From: Chrysomallon squamiferum
Taxonomy: Eukaryota; Mollusca; Gastropoda; Neomphalida; Peltospiridae
Reading direction: 5' to 3'
Assembly (NCBI GenBank): GCA_012295275.1
Contig: CM022679.1
Span: forward strand, 6,361,157-6,425,156
Length of the DNA: 64,000 nucleotides
A program made the translations under genes and the position numbers. Shown here piece after piece: positions 14,027-27,636 of this stretch. A model generated the notes under the pieces. It saw only the letters and a program-made list of their open reading frames with translations, had not been told where the DNA came from and did not search any database. How positions within the stretch are numbered: position 1 is the first letter of the stretch; each line of letters begins with the position of its first letter.

Positions 14027-14222
14027 AGTGTATTAATAGAGATTATTATTACTAATAGATAAATGCATTGTATTTTGATAACATAACAAAAATAAATCAT
14101 CTGTGTCAGTATTAAAATGAAGATACTGACGTGTATTAATAAAGATTATTATTACAAATAGATACATATTATATCGTAAATGAAATATATTTTTAGCGTC
14201 GAAATGAAGATTCTTGATACAG
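14027..14222. repeat. Tandem duplication of about 100 bp (two diverged units)
   Basis: Unit 1 (about 14027-14131) and unit 2 (about 14132-14222) both begin with GTGTATTAATA(G/A)AGATTATTATTAC followed by (A/T)AATAGATA, and both end with AAATGAAGAT(A/T)CT. Indels separate the middles. No coding potential. Confidence 0.65.
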
Positions 14223-15032
14223 ACTATAACACGAAACATAATGTTGTAATAGATTGATTTGGTTAGCTTATTGGCTAGATGGGAGGACACCGATTATGTT
14301 ACCTTTGGTAAAAGCATTACTACTGAAATGTGGACTGTTCTTTTAAATGTAATCTGTAAATGCATCCTAATCTATTCTTCGACGACTGAATTTCAGTGTA
14401 CTTTTAAACATTTTAAAATAGAAGGACTCCAAAGTTAAAAGTACAAACAGTTTAATATCTGTGGTCATATAATACTGATGTCACTGAAAACGAATGCAAC
14501 ACCTTCTTCTTTTTCAAAACACTGCAGGCTTGTGGAATTGGATAACTCCGTGATAATTTGTTTATCTCCGATTTATTTTATAATGGTTGTAATATTAACG
14601 ATTTTTAGTTCATTCATTATGCTTTCTTGTGTGGTCATGATATATGAGAGGAAGTCCCTGCAGCCATTCTATCGATTGCTGTTTTCTGTTAACAACAATA
14701 GAAGTTTTTTATGTCCACCTTCCTACAGACAGACTAAACATGTGCCACAGTATTTAATAAATCTCTCGTAGAGCATCGCTGAGACACGAGATAACCTTGG
14801 AGTTCTATGATGGTTAATAACTAATGGACTGATCCATCATACACTAGACAAGCGCTTTAACCATATCCTACAGACATTTATATATAATATGTATGTTTGC
14901 ATTGTTAGGTATAAAATACTCTAACGGACAAAAATTACATAAAATAATTATTTCATTTTCCGATTATCATGGATTAAGGAATGTCATCCAAGTTTCCAAA
15001 TTATTTTACATACTTGTAACCAATCGACGAAA

Positions 15033-15250
15033 CTATTATTATTATTACTACTACAACTACTACTACTAATATTGCTACTGTTATTACTATTAATAGTATT
15101 ACTACTACTGCTGCTGCTACAATTATTACTACTGTTTCAACTACTACTATTACAGTGACGACTGTACTATGACAGCTACAGTTACAGTTGCTATTACTCG
15201 TATTACCACAGATACTATTACTAGTGCAGCCATTATTACTACTTCTGATA
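15033..15250. repeat. Interrupted (ACT/ATT)n trinucleotide region
   Basis: About 200 bp of imperfect trinucleotide repeats, mainly ATT, ACT and CTG-type interruptions. A poly-A tract follows at about 15369-15399. Simple sequence. Confidence 0.8.
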
Positions 15251-16983
15251 TATTACTCACAAAACATTTACGGCTTATTTATTTATGAAGAATATGTTTG
15301 CACTGTTGTAATGATAATTGCTCTCGACAAAGATTATTAATATTCTTCCTAAATACAAGATTTAGGAAAAGAAAAAAAAAAAAAAAAAAAAAAAAAAAAG
15401 CCTGTTAAGGTATATCTGGAATACGTACAGAGCATTATGTGGCCATTCATAAATTCGGTTAAATCAGAATAATGTGCTTATGAATCCCTGTATATTTTAC
15501 AATTATGTGAGCATGTGTGTACATATGCGTTTAGTTTCATGTTGTAACTTTTTAATATCACTCTGTCAGTGCCTATGTGATTATAATGTGTAGTTGGTTG
15601 CGCACATATATGCATGTAACTTTGTGTGTTGTCTGTGTTTGTATTTGTATATGTCTGGCTAAGTGTCTGTGTGTGCTATGTGTTTGTTTCTGTATGTGGT
15701 TGTATGTGCGTCAGTGAATTAGTCCAAATATCACATGATTCACAAAGTTATTTTGTTTTATTTATTTCCTGATTTGTTATCAGTAATTAAACTTGGAATG
15801 TCGTTATTCTCATATAATCAATAATCTGGCTTACACGCGATATGTTCCGTTACACCAGCTTTCTAAGTCTAAACATTTAACATAAGAAATATAATTCGGA
15901 ATAGTTCATCCCCTTTTCAGTTTTTTAACCACAGAAGCCTAAAATGAATGGGCATTTCAGTACCCGGATCTTTTTCTACTTCAGACAACACTCGCCCAAA
16001 GCACGACAAATCGCGGGATCGTTCTGTGGATTGTTTCGTGAATGACACATTAAACAGCACTCGTTACGTAAAGTGCAGATGGATATAACTGTCTGCCTTT
16101 TTGCAGAATGGAAATACGTCAGACGGTTTCCTGTGTGCCAGTAAAAATTACAGTTACAATACTGCAGTTGTGGTTTGGAAGATAATCAAGGAAGGCTGAA
16201 TAAACCGTGGTCTAAAGTAGAGGTTTATAATGTGTATGTTCTTACTCGTGATCATACACTACCTACTGTGTGGGGATTAGTGTTCGTTTGTTTATTATTG
16301 CTCTTTTTGTTGCTGTTCTTTTTTTTTTTATCTTTTCTTTTATTTATCATCAGTATATTAAATATTTTCATATCTCTCTCTCTCTCTCTAAAAAAAAAAA
16401 AGATTTCAGTACTGGTATCGTTATCTAATCCTTACTATTTCCATTCAGTTTTATGTTTTAACAAAACAAAACAAAAATACATCTCCAACCCACAAAGGAC
16501 CCCAAAACTAATAAAACACATTAACAACAACAAAAACAGCAATCTGAGACAATTTAAAATGATATCGGCACTTCAGTGATTATAAATCCACTAAAAAACA
16601 GTGATACGATTATTTTAGCCGATGATGTTATGACGAAATCAGGTTGCGGTGTCCAGTCTTGTAATGAGCTCGACATCAGAGATTTTCAGAATGTACGGAA
16701 AAGGAAATAGGTCTTGTATCGGACTGGAATGTAAGATAGAACTGAAGCGATGAGTAAAAAGTATTGACGAACAGTTTTGCGAAATGCCTCAGTGGAAGAT
16801 TATTTGATTTTTTGGAATTATAGCACAAAGATGCTTTCAAATTGCTGTCTGGTGAGTCCGTAATGAGAAATGTCTAGACACAAACAGGCGTTGTCAGTTT
16901 TATTCTTCATTATTTATATTACATTATTTATATAAACAATTTCATTTGGATTTTCTTATTCAAACTTTCTGTCAGTTTTTTTT

Positions 16984-16988
<5 letters not shown>

Positions 16989-17046
<58 letters not shown>
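16989..17046. repeat. (CT)29 microsatellite
   Basis: Uninterrupted CT run preceded by oligo-T, with further degenerate TCTA/TCTG tetranucleotides at 17225-17345. The open frames across it (Arg-Glu or Ser-Leu repeats) are artefacts of the repeat. Confidence 0.95.
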
Positions 17047-17049
<3 letters not shown>

Positions 17050-17624
17050 AATGCAGAGCTGGAACACTAAACATCAAATAACCACTTCTCAATGAACCAA
17101 AGAGCTGTTTCCTGTTCCAACCATTATAATGGCTATAGCTGTTTTTCTTTGTCATATTTATCAACATTATACTAAAATAATTCCTTGTAGTTACCTAATA
17201 AAATTCATAAAAAAAAAAAAGTATTATTTCTCTTTCTCTAAGTCTCTCAATCTTTCTATTTCTTTCTCTCTCTATCTATCCTTCTGTCTTTTTGTCTATC
17301 TGTCTATCTATCGATCTATCTATCTGTCTGTCTGTCTCTCTCTTTATGTCTATACATCATTGCCTCTGGATGCATCATTCTCGCTATTATTGTCTATATT
17401 TATGTTTATATACTAATTATAGGAGCACTAAAGACATACAATACAAACTCGGCACTGATAAACTAACAAACATATCGATTATCTATAGTTTTTACCAAAC
17501 TGTCCATCTCGTGTTTTGTGCTCATGTTTTCAGTCCTAATAAAAATGTTACCAGTAATCCACATTTTCACAAATAAAAAATGCTGATGACCTGAATGATA
17601 ATAGAATGGCATGCATCTGTTTTA

Positions 17625-17765
17625 AATAAATCAGTCTGATCATGACATTTTACGTAGCTTTGTTGAATGGCATCTAACTTGTAACACAGCGGATAACTCC
17701 ATTGTTTAATCGGACAGCCCACTGTATTATCGGTCAACCCATTTCATGACGGGATTCCAATGTAG
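17625..17765. repeat. Dispersed repeat, copy A (pairs with 20290-20425)
   Basis: Matches 20290-20425 over about 135 bp at roughly 70-75% by eye: shared blocks TTTTACGTAG(C/T)TTTGTTGAA, ACA(C)AGC(G/A)GATAACTC and the final ATCGGT(C/T). Both copies are on the same strand, about 2.6 kb apart. Likely an old interspersed element; class not recognised. Confidence 0.6.
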
Positions 17766-19244
17766 TGTAGATGAGTAAAGGTCAAAAACATCAGTACATT
17801 ATGCTTAAGTAGGCTGTTTTGGAAACAATAAAAGATAGTAAATTATATTATCAATACTGAAGTTTGTTCGTTTGTCACATGCTAAATGTATATTGTCTTA
17901 AACAGATAAATTGGACCTACAAACTATATTTAAAGATTATTATATGAATATGTAAATAATGAGAATTATTCGCACATTTATGATCGGGGAGTCACTAACA
18001 GAGTGGAAAGCAGTGTGTTTTATGTTTGTTAACGTTAATCTGTAAAGGCAGATGTTTCAAGTAATGTCAAATATATTCAGTTTTTTTAGTAAAGAAAAGA
18101 ATAATAATTATGTTTCTATACACTATACACTCAGTAATATAATTCTGATGAGCTGAAACCTCCCACTTATAAATGCTTTGTCAGATGCATATCAGGTAAC
18201 AGCCAAATGCATTTGACATGCAGGTGTGTAACAAAATACAGAAGACTAGTAGAAAATAGTTTTTAACATAAACGTATATAATTTCTGAATACATTTTGAT
18301 GTAAGTTAACGATATTAGGAAACCGACATATTCCTCGAAGACATTTTAAATACTAATTAGTATGATTTAAGTTACCTTTTTCTCTGTTGATCAGTGAGCT
18401 GAAATAATTATATCATCTTTTGACACCATGATTTATTATGTGATAGAAAGCGTCATAACATGCTAGATAAATATTCATTTGAAACGTTTATTGAGACATA
18501 AGATCAAACTATTAAAACTTCGAGAAATTATTATTATTTTTAAATAATCTGGTAATAAACAGATCGGGTGCAGTTATTTATATGCAGTGATATATCTGGG
18601 CGTCTTAATCGGATGACATCTTGAATATGCATTCCAAGTTTTCACAACTTATCACTTTTTATTTTATTTTAATTAATTAATTTTTATTTATTATTATTAT
18701 TATTATTTTTAAAATTATAATTACAATTAATCTTTGTTGCTGTTGTTATTTAGGGACTGGATAGGCTGTTATAAAATGTTTTATCTTAATGTTTTTGAAA
18801 TTACGGTATAAAAGAAACTGAGAACAAATAATGAGATATATAAATTTGTACAGTTTGTCACTGATGATGTTGTTATCATGATGTTTACGATAAAACTACT
18901 TGACAGAAATTATTGTACTAAATTACAGACTCTCAACCCTTAACCCCACCTGTCTCTCAAACTGACTTAAAGTACAATGTTATAACACTTCTTTTAGACA
19001 TGGGTGATTGCAATCATCCGAATAATACAATTGATATTTGAATATACTGTTTGTATTTCCTATATCATTTTGTTTGTCATCGAGAAATATATTATAATAT
19101 GTCATCTACTTCTATTATAATGATTTTTATTATTATTGTTATTGTCGTCGTCGTTATGTTCATGGTTATTTTCGGTTTTCCACTATCTAAAGTTTATCTT
19201 ATTATCAGTCGGAAGGATGGATTTTCGACCTGCTGCTTTTGCAG

Positions 19245-19381
<137 letters not shown>

Positions 19382-20088
19382 ATTCCATCACACTATTTAA
19401 TTAAGATTTTGAACCAGATACCATTTCAAAAAAATTATTTTAACGTGATCGTCATTCCATTAGAAATTAGATATCTACCATGACACGCTTAATTTCATAG
19501 TTTGCAGGACAAATGATTAATTGTGTTAGTTTAAGGAATTACAAATGGTTCTATTTCTGTAGGAATCTAAGTCACAATATACCGATCTATTATAAGACGT
19601 ATTATCAAATTAAAAACGTGCTTTGGGCTGTAATTAATTAAGTAAAATATAGCTATTGGTTGTGAAGTTCATTTTATTTGTTCATGAAAAATCGATCAGC
19701 ATTCTCTAGAAGTTCTTTAATAATTCAAAATAGAAAACACGGGAGAGGAAGATACACGTAATCCATACAGATGTCTTTTTCACGTACAATGAAAAAGATT
19801 ATGACGTGTCTACGTATCAGTATTATACGAATACTAGACATACATAAATATATTTATACGAACAGCTACGAATAAAATAATACATATGCAAACGTATCAA
19901 CCTCCCTGTTTGGTTACGTGTATATGTATGCGTATGTGCATGTGCATATATGTATGTATGTATGCATTTACACCACATACTGACGTAACTGTATATCCAC
20001 TTATCCATTTAGACACACATACTTATGCGCATATATATGTTACACATTAACTCATATTAATTTACACGTACAATTAATTTATCCTAAC

Positions 20089-20091
<3 letters not shown>

Positions 20092-20165
<74 letters not shown>
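20092..20165. repeat. (CT)37 microsatellite
   Basis: Uninterrupted CT run ending at TGTAGATCACTG. It lies about 125 bp before dispersed repeat copy B. Confidence 0.95.
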
Positions 20166-20168
<3 letters not shown>

Positions 20169-20289
20169 GATCACTGATTTAAGGCATGATAGACTGTAGA
20201 ACCAATCTTCTTCAGTTTCTCAGAGTAGATGTTTTAGCGTCCTTGTCAGTGCCGCACGATTTCTCAAATAAATAGCTCTGTCAGCAAGA

Positions 20290-20425
20290 ACTAAATCTGT
20301 CTGACCATGACTTTTTACGTAGTTTTGTTGAAATGAAACTAATTAGACACAGCAGATAACTCTGTTGTCTAATCAGAATGCCCATTGTGTGATCGGTTGG
20401 TCAGTTCCGTGATTCAAGGTAACTG
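20290..20425. repeat. Dispersed repeat, copy B (pairs with 17625-17765)
   Basis: Second copy of the element described at 17625, with the same order of conserved blocks and no visible terminal repeats. Confidence 0.6.
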
Positions 20426-20635
20426 GATCTAGGATAATATCTTAAATGTATGTCAAAAACGGAGACAGTGGTAAAATTAATACCCCGATATTTTAAAGAA
20501 AGATGTTTGCATTAAATATAATGTGCAAATTTGTTAAGTGTGTGTGTGTGTATATATATAAGGATAAAAGTAGATACGTATAACAGGAAAATGTTTATAT
20601 CATTGATGGTAACTAATAGTTTTTTGTAATTTGAT

Positions 20636-20698
20636 AATGATAAATTGTATTTCTCGATATAAAGTATATGATAAATTATATTTCTCGATATAAAGTAT
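20636..20698. repeat. Tandem duplication of about 31 bp
   Basis: TATTTCTCGATATAAAGTAT occurs twice, each preceded by ATGATAAATT(G/A), giving two adjacent nearly identical units. Confidence 0.8.
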
Positions 20699-21084
20699 GT
20701 TATAATGATAAAAATAAATGAAAACTAATAAATAATGACATTTTATTCTCTTGATTTCTACTGTCTTTTTAAATAATATGAACTGTAATGGAGTGTATAT
20801 CTACCCAATGGTTTCCATGTTTTTTCAAGGAATAGAATAACAAACAATATGACAACAAAATGTCCACAATTACACTTTATTGTAAATTTATCGTCCCGTG
20901 AAATTTCACGCCATACATCACACATTGTTAATTGGTTGTTTGAGGATTTTCTTCAACAAACTAAAATATAAAATATGATTCAAAACAAAGCAAAACATTT
21001 GAAGTATCTTTAAATACGTGCAGTGTTACATGATACATGTAAAATGTATTCCGCGTTAAAACGTTTATATATTTAAAAATAAAA

Positions 21085-21172
21085 AATAAATATAGGAATA
21101 AATAAAAAAAGAAAAATAAAAATGAAAAAAGAATTAACTGAAACAACATATTGACGATGTTTTAAAAAATCA
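21085..21172. repeat. Dispersed repeat copy (pairs with 27545-27636)
   Basis: An approximately 85-bp segment containing AATATAGGAATA, an A-rich stretch, then GAATTAACTGAAACAACATA and TTGACGATGTTTTAAA recurs almost exactly at 27545-27636. A weaker third copy (AATTAATTGAAACCGCATAT) lies at about 21238-21262. Recent interspersed or segmental duplication of unknown class. Confidence 0.7.
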
Positions 21173-22879
21173 AACAAATATACGAGAATAATAATAAAAA
21201 ATAATAATAATAAAGAAAAAAAAAATCAAGAAAGAAAAAATTAATTGAAACCGCATATTAATAATACTGAAAAAAAAAAAAAAAAAAAAAAATCAAAATT
21301 AAATATAATTATGTAATTTTGTCATGGACTTTACATAAAAATATTTTTTTCTCCCGAAAATAAAACAAATGAATACTGATAATAAAAATTTATTATTTCA
21401 TGAAATTAATTCAAACATGCTCAAAGTAATGCACCAAATAAAAAGTGCCAGATATACTTTTCATAGCACAACATACATTTCACATAATATATATATTTTG
21501 TTTTTCAATATTTTCACTTTTCTTATTTTATATATTTAAAAAAAATTACTATTTTACCGACTTCTAAAGATAAGTGTCTAAAATTATTAGATCGAAATCA
21601 GTATCAATATTAAACAGTAAATCACATGGAAGGATTGTCCCTGTATGTGCGTATTAATGTCAACCGAAACAAACCATTTGGCTTAGAATTTCGTGGGATC
21701 TTTAGGAAGAGGTGTTTTATGTTAATATATATAGTTATGAACCATCGACCAATTTTCAAAAGATTGATATATGCTAAAAAAAAAAATGAAAAAAAAAAAA
21801 AATGTATACTTCAGGTGACAAAGCCTGGATTTCAAAATTATACGTATATAAACTTTACAATTTTAAATGTAATATAAAATGATTCAGTGTCTGTTTCCTT
21901 TATATCTTAAACTACTATAATATGCTACGCTGTGAAAAACAATACTACATATATTTATATAAAAACATAGGAAATATATATATTTTACAGTGATACAGTC
22001 TGCATGCGATAACATAAATAAAGGTCTATAGTTTAGTATTTTAACAATAAATAATTAAACACTTTACACCGGTTCTAATTAAATTGTAAAAATGAAAATA
22101 ATTATAATAATAATAACAGTAATAATAATAATAATAAAAATTGTAACAACAACAAATAAAATTCAAAAACACTACAAGATTCTTGGCTTAAACAACAAAC
22201 ACTGAAATATCTTTTGACAGAAATAAAAACAGTTACGGTATATACTTGATATTTTATACAAAGCTAAAGCATTACTATAAATTTTGTCTAGCATAAAAAT
22301 TACGTTTTCTATTGTTGTGCGTTACTCCTTTCAAATCTGTTGACATACGCATACGACGATGAACGAAACTAACGATGCCGTCGAATTTAGACCAGATTCA
22401 TTGATTATTTTAGCTATGATCACCGTAAACTGATGTAAATAAAATATTCATATATTAATAACAATACCTAATTTATTTTCTTTCTATCATGAAAATATTT
22501 TTGAAAAATAAATTTAAAAAATAACAAAAAGTAAAAAAAACAACATAATAATAAATAAATAAAAAATAACAAAAAAAAAAGTATACATAAACTACCTTTT
22601 GTTTTCTCATTCAGTAACTAAGTGGAATGTACTTAAAAAGTGTAACGAATGAATTGTTACTAAAATTAGCCTATTGATGATGATTATCGGATATTAAATC
22701 GAGAGTAGCAGCAGTACCATTACAGCACTATTGTTTGTGAATGACACTTTAGCAGCTTTATTATTTAACATTATAGTAGTAAATGTTCTACTGTCTAGCA
22801 CTAAAATTGGCAATAACATAGTAATATTAACATTAGCAGTAGCAATATTTCAGCATTTCCAATTCAAGTAAAATTGTAA

Positions 22880-22955
22880 TGGCATTTTTAAAATCGGAAC
22901 TGGGATTAAGCTACCAATCAATTACGTATCTGGTTCGAATCCAACCATGGTGAAA
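22880..22955 (+). repeat. Possible tRNA-derived remnant with perfect B-box
   Basis: GGTTCGAATCC at 22932-22942 matches the Pol III internal B-box exactly. The neighbouring bases form only 3 of 5 T-stem pairs and no good A-box is seen upstream, so this is not an intact tRNA. A decayed SINE head or chance are both possible. Confidence 0.25.
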
Positions 22956-23426
22956 ATTTATAAACATAATAATAATAATAAATAAATAAATACATTTTTA
23001 TTTTGACACGGAATTTTCTTTTCTTCTTATTTTTGTTTTTACCGTGATCTCTGTTACATTCATTTGTCGATTAAGCCTTAAATCTTATAGTATTTAATAC
23101 AAGAAAGTAAAATAATGAAAAGGGTAATCACTGGTCAAGCTCGGTAGAAGAACAACCAATATTAAATTCGTATGATTGTACATGGTGGAATATACAGAAC
23201 AAACTATGTGACAAACACCGGACAGACATGGAATGAACAGAAGCTAGTACATATGTATCAGGCCGTTATTTTGACAATGGACCTGAGCTGATTGCAGTTA
23301 TTAACCATGCACTGATGGTTTAACTACAATAACGGTAATATATCCGGTAAATACAACAATGACGAATAATACACATACATAGTTCCTGTTATTGTTATAC
23401 AATAGAAGAAAAAAAAATTAAATGAT

Positions 23427-23540
23427 TAAAAGGATGTTAATAAAATTAATTAAAAGAATATTAATAAAACTTAAAAGGATGTTAACAAAACTAACAAAAA
23501 GAATGTTAAAATTAATAAAAAGAATGTTAATAAAACTGAA
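23427..23540. repeat. Degenerate minisatellite, unit about 24-28 bp
   Basis: About four to five imperfect units of AAAAGGATGTTAATAAAACT-like sequence. In reverse translation this gives a repeating FINILLINF-type frame, which is a by-product of the repeat rather than a gene. Confidence 0.75.
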
Positions 23541-25956
23541 ATAAAATTTCACAATGTTATAATAATTATACTGCCAACGTAGCTTCTTAAAATGAGGGAA
23601 AATAACATTATTATTCATAGCCTACGACGTCCATATATTTCATGTAAAAATAAAAACAACAAAAAGAGCCAAAAGCCAAACCAAACATGCAAAAAGCAGA
23701 ATGATGTTAAAGGATGTAACAATAGTATGGAGATCATTAAAACGAATAACAGTTTTATATTAAAATGCCTGTTGAAAGTATTGAAGATACATTTAGCTGG
23801 GAATATCTTACAACTAAATAAGTAAACTTTGCATTTCTGAAGACTTCAGAATAATGAACAAACAAGACTTTTATCAAAAGTTCACAAGTGAGTTAACCTA
23901 AGGAAGGAATAGCGAAATTCTGAGAATAAGGCCGACGATCTTAATGATAAATATCAGAAAATGTTTTCTGGTTAATGGGTTTTACATCTTTTTGAACCGA
24001 TAATAAAACAGTTATAGTGGCTGAGGTTTCTATGAATGCCACCAAATATTTTCTGTAATTTGTTCTCCATCCCTGATCTTAAGTGACATTGGAAATATTT
24101 ATAAATTTACTAATGAACAATTCAAAACAATAAAAAGAAAACACCAAAACAATAGCACTGAAATTGAAAGGCATATCCACACGTTTTGAAAATACATATG
24201 TGCTCGTATATTCTGTACATAATAAATAAAATAAAAAATAAAATAAGTAAACAAATATATAACAACAGCACCATTCGATAACTTATCCACTAATTGAACG
24301 TACATGCACCTTATAATTGTAACAGCGTTATGCTGATCGATAAAATAGTACTTAGGTTCACTTGAATTATGACACTAACTTGTAAAACTACGATAGAAAA
24401 TCGACTAGAATGTTTTAAAACATGCCCAAGACACAAATAACAAAAACAAAGTAAATCAGTCCATATTACACTAAGTATTAATGAGTTTTTTTCAAAAAGA
24501 CTGAATAATTATTGCTTAGTTTCACATAGAAAATCATTTTATTAAAATAATAAAACATTTCGAGTTTTCAGAAAATCGGGGATCATATAGTATTTTTATA
24601 ATTTTTCGAAAAGTAGAAAAAAAAAAAAAAAAAAAAAAATTCAGATTAACGTAATAATACAGATACAGTATTTACCTTTCATTTTATAAAATCTCAGTTG
24701 TTGGAATGATGATAACTGGAATAATTCTACAAGTTACTGATGTTTCATTCGAATATTTCTGGTGCTTAATGAATAAAACCCAATTTCCTGATCACTGATT
24801 TTTTTCCCTTCATTTTTATAGCTAGTAACGAAATTGTAACTTGATATGTTATTCTACCTAGCACAACACGTTAATACTTCATTGATGTATGAAAGAGTCT
24901 GGAAAAAGAAGATGATACGGCGTCTAATTTCTTCTTTAAGTATATGGAAATAAATGTGTTCTTTAAATAAATATGGTTGATTCTTTTTTTCTTTTGTTTT
25001 TCCGACTAAGCTGAACGCTGATTCAGTTTTCATAAATCACGAAGCTTTTTTTTTCCTTCTGTCTTTTCCCTTTGCTCTTCAGTATTTCGTGATCTTCCAA
25101 TATTATAGTCCGACTCGTTCAGATAGCGGCTGGATACTTCGCTATCGATTTAATAATTTAGCTTAAGTGAACAGCTTGTGGAGAGTCGCTCCAGTAAGGT
25201 TGGAGGCGTCTGATGTAACAATACGAATGAGTAACCACATCATGCGTGCTGTAACGCAATCATTTTTTAAAAGTAGAACGTTAGCGATGACCGTACCGTT
25301 GTTCATAACGATGTTTAGTGACATTAATTAACGAGACTTCGTTCAGCAAAAACATTAGGTGATCTGTGAAACGGAAGGTTGTGAATGCCCTGCTGTTACC
25401 CATAAAAAAACAATAATACGATAAACCGGTTTAACAAAACATACATTAATGAATGAAAAATGATGATTTAAGTTCAAATACCTAAATAGATATACAAGCA
25501 TATATATGCTCAAAACAATGTAGCATATAAAAATTTTGAGTGCTGTTTACATTATCTCCACTTTTGTTCTTTTTATTTAATAATGATATCTTAGTAGATC
25601 TACTAATCACATTAAAATGTCTTAAGAATATTAACATTTCTGATTTTTTTGATTTTTTACTCTACAAGTTTAAAATGATTATTTTCTCTCCCGCTTTAAC
25701 TTTATGAATATTGCATAAATTTTGTCACACTTATATTAATATAATTATAATTATATGTTAGCACAAGTTTTGACTACACCAAAACCGGCATAATAAAATC
25801 TGAAAAATAATGTAATAAATCTCCATATTTCAACAACATTGTGGAAGTGCTTTCCTGAATTAATAATTTGATCGTGCTGCAACGTAAGGTCCAAAGTCAC
25901 TACATTGGCACTTTGGAAAGTTAATATCTCTTATTGTTTTAAGACTACAGCAGTAT

Positions 25957-26760
25957 CTATGCAGCTTTCTTAGTTTTAGACTTTTTGTCGATGTATGAGT
26001 TGTAGAAGAAATGGGCAAAGAGAATAAAATAACTCAAATACATCAAGGAAGAATATTTTAAATTTTCGTAGGTCTGTTCGCAGTATTCTCCTTTTGCCTT
26101 GACCATGTACACGGAAATATTAACAATACAACCAACCGTCATTTGCAACAACTGCAACGACGTGATGATTATGTTCACGTATTTAGGAAAGTTGACCCGC
26201 ATGGCTCGGCAAGCGTAGTAAGTATACATAAACGAATGCACTGTGAAGTTCATAACCATGAACCACCTACCGGCAGCAGTGTGGGATGCATAGCTGTACC
26301 ATACATAGAGTAAAACAGTGACATGGTGATACCAGTGAAGGAATATTAGCTGTTGTTTCCTCAAGACGATAAACAGTGTATCTCCTAGCTCAAAAACTTT
26401 CGAAACTGTAAATAAACAACACCAAAAACCGGTGGGTCCCATAAAATAGGACGGCACACATATAGAATATTGATATCCTTTATTGTTCAATGTTGTATAG
26501 AGTTCTGGTATCGTGCGGATGGCGCCAATTATGCTGAAAATTGCTAAAAGACCACTCCAGATCGCCAAAGCCGGTCGTAACCCATAGCTGGGCCGTTCTT
26601 TCATGTACATTTGGGCTCCAAAAATGACGAGAACGTACATTCCGGAGTAGATAAACGAATCAGTCCATCTCTCCAACATGAACTTGAGAAACGAAGGCTC
26701 GTCGAAGGATTTTTCGAAGTGGAATACATATGAATAGTTATGTTCTCCCATTACTGCCAT
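25957..26760 (-). CDS. Very-long-chain fatty acid elongase, ELOVL6-like, single exon
   Basis: Complete 267-aa frame with no intron. ELOVL enzymes are ER membrane 3-ketoacyl-CoA synthases that condense malonyl-CoA with acyl-CoA; the ELOVL3/6 branch extends C12-C16 saturated and monounsaturated chains. Family signatures in order: KVFELGDT (121-128), the catalytic histidine box HWYHH (142-146) and NFTVHSFMYTYY (171-182), with several hydrophobic spans. The tail ends KKSKTKKAA, a KKxx ER-retrieval signal. Motif wording (LHWYHHVTVLLYVWYSY) and length match ELOVL6 (about 265 aa) better than ELOVL2/4/5, but ELOVL3 is not excluded. Vertebrate ELOVL6 has introns, so intronless organisation suggests intron loss or retroposition. 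No frame damage is visible, so it is probably functional. Subclass assignment is from memory of the family. Confidence 0.93.
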   Translation of the reverse strand: MAVMGEHNYSYVFHFEKSFDEPSFLKFMLERWTDSFIYSGMYVLVIFGAQMYMKERPSYGLRPALAIWSGLLAIFSIIGAIRTIPELYTTLNNKGYQYSICVPSYFMGPTGFWCCLFTVSKVFELGDTLFIVLRKQQLIFLHWYHHVTVLLYVWYSYASHTAAGRWFMVMNFTVHSFMYTYYACRAMRVNFPKYVNIIITSLQLLQMTVGCIVNISVYMVKAKGEYCEQTYENLKYSSLMYLSYFILFAHFFYNSYIDKKSKTKKAA

Positions 26761-27120
26761 CTTGTTTGTAGTAATTCAGCGTTTCACTCACGTGCTTGAC
26801 TAATTGCAAGAAAAACCCAACACACACCCGCGTTTCTAGGATAAATTACCACACTGCTTTCTTTATCGAGAGGTCGCAATGTACACACCGGGCAACGACG
26901 AATGTGATTTGTTGAATGAATGAACTGAGTTCAGGTAGCCAATCAACATCGTGGATGCATTTGACAGTCGATGAATGTGCTTTCTGCACGACAGTTAACG
27001 GGATAGCATTAACGTGCTTGTCTGGTCACGTGCATGATCACGTATATGTCTGTTAAGTTAATTTTGTTTTGCACCAGTATACCCACGTGTATAAATAAAC
27101 ACACAGGTATGTCACAAGCC
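26761..27120 (-). promoter_or_regulatory. Upstream region of the elongase with three CACGTG E-boxes
   Basis: CACGTG palindromes at 26789-26794, 27027-27032 and 27084-27089, plus a near match (TCACGTA) at about 27038, in DNA where roughly 0.02 such sites would be expected by base composition. A CCAAT motif lies near 26938. The region is more GC-rich than its surroundings. CACGTG-type sites bind bHLH-ZIP factors (SREBP, MondoA/ChREBP-Mlx, USF), which control ELOVL6 in vertebrates. The regulatory role here is inferred. Confidence 0.5.
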
Positions 27121-27544
27121 ACAAAATCGCAGATACGGACAGTCTTTGACAGATAAATTAAGCTGCATCTTCATTATGTAAAAATATTAGCAGGGTTATC
27201 GTTCGAGTTAAATTATGAAGCGATTAATTTTTGGAATATGTAAATCTAATTAACGATGTTTCCGACAGTTCTTTTAATGCTTTACTTAGTACATGTCATT
27301 TGAAATAAAAGACAGAATACTGTTTTTAATTCAAATTTGAATGAGATACTTCTCTTTTCAAGAAGGGCTGCATAGTTCTTTCTCTCTATCGTGTACTGCA
27401 ATAATTTTGAAGATACTTTATTTACAGACGTATTTTTACAGATTAGTAGTTGGTTGAAATAAATCATTCTTTTTCCTTCTTTCTTTCTTTCTTTCTTTTT
27501 GTTGTTGTTGTTGTTGTTGTTCAGTCAGTCATTAATTAACAAAA

Positions 27545-27636
27545 AATAATAAATAAATATAGGAATACAAGAAAAATAAAAAATGAAAATGAAAAAAGAA
27601 TTAACTGAAACAACATATTGACGATGTTTTAAAGTA
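27545..27636. repeat. Dispersed repeat copy (pairs with 21085-21172)
   Basis: Same order and orientation of blocks as 21085-21172, about 90% identical by eye, 6.4 kb away and on the other side of the elongase gene. Confidence 0.7.

Noticed and set aside
14478-14771. 97-aa plus frame with a hydrophobic segment
   Set aside because: Looks membrane-like (CLSPIYFIMVVILTIFSSFI) but no family is recognised, and AT-rich random frames often encode such stretches.
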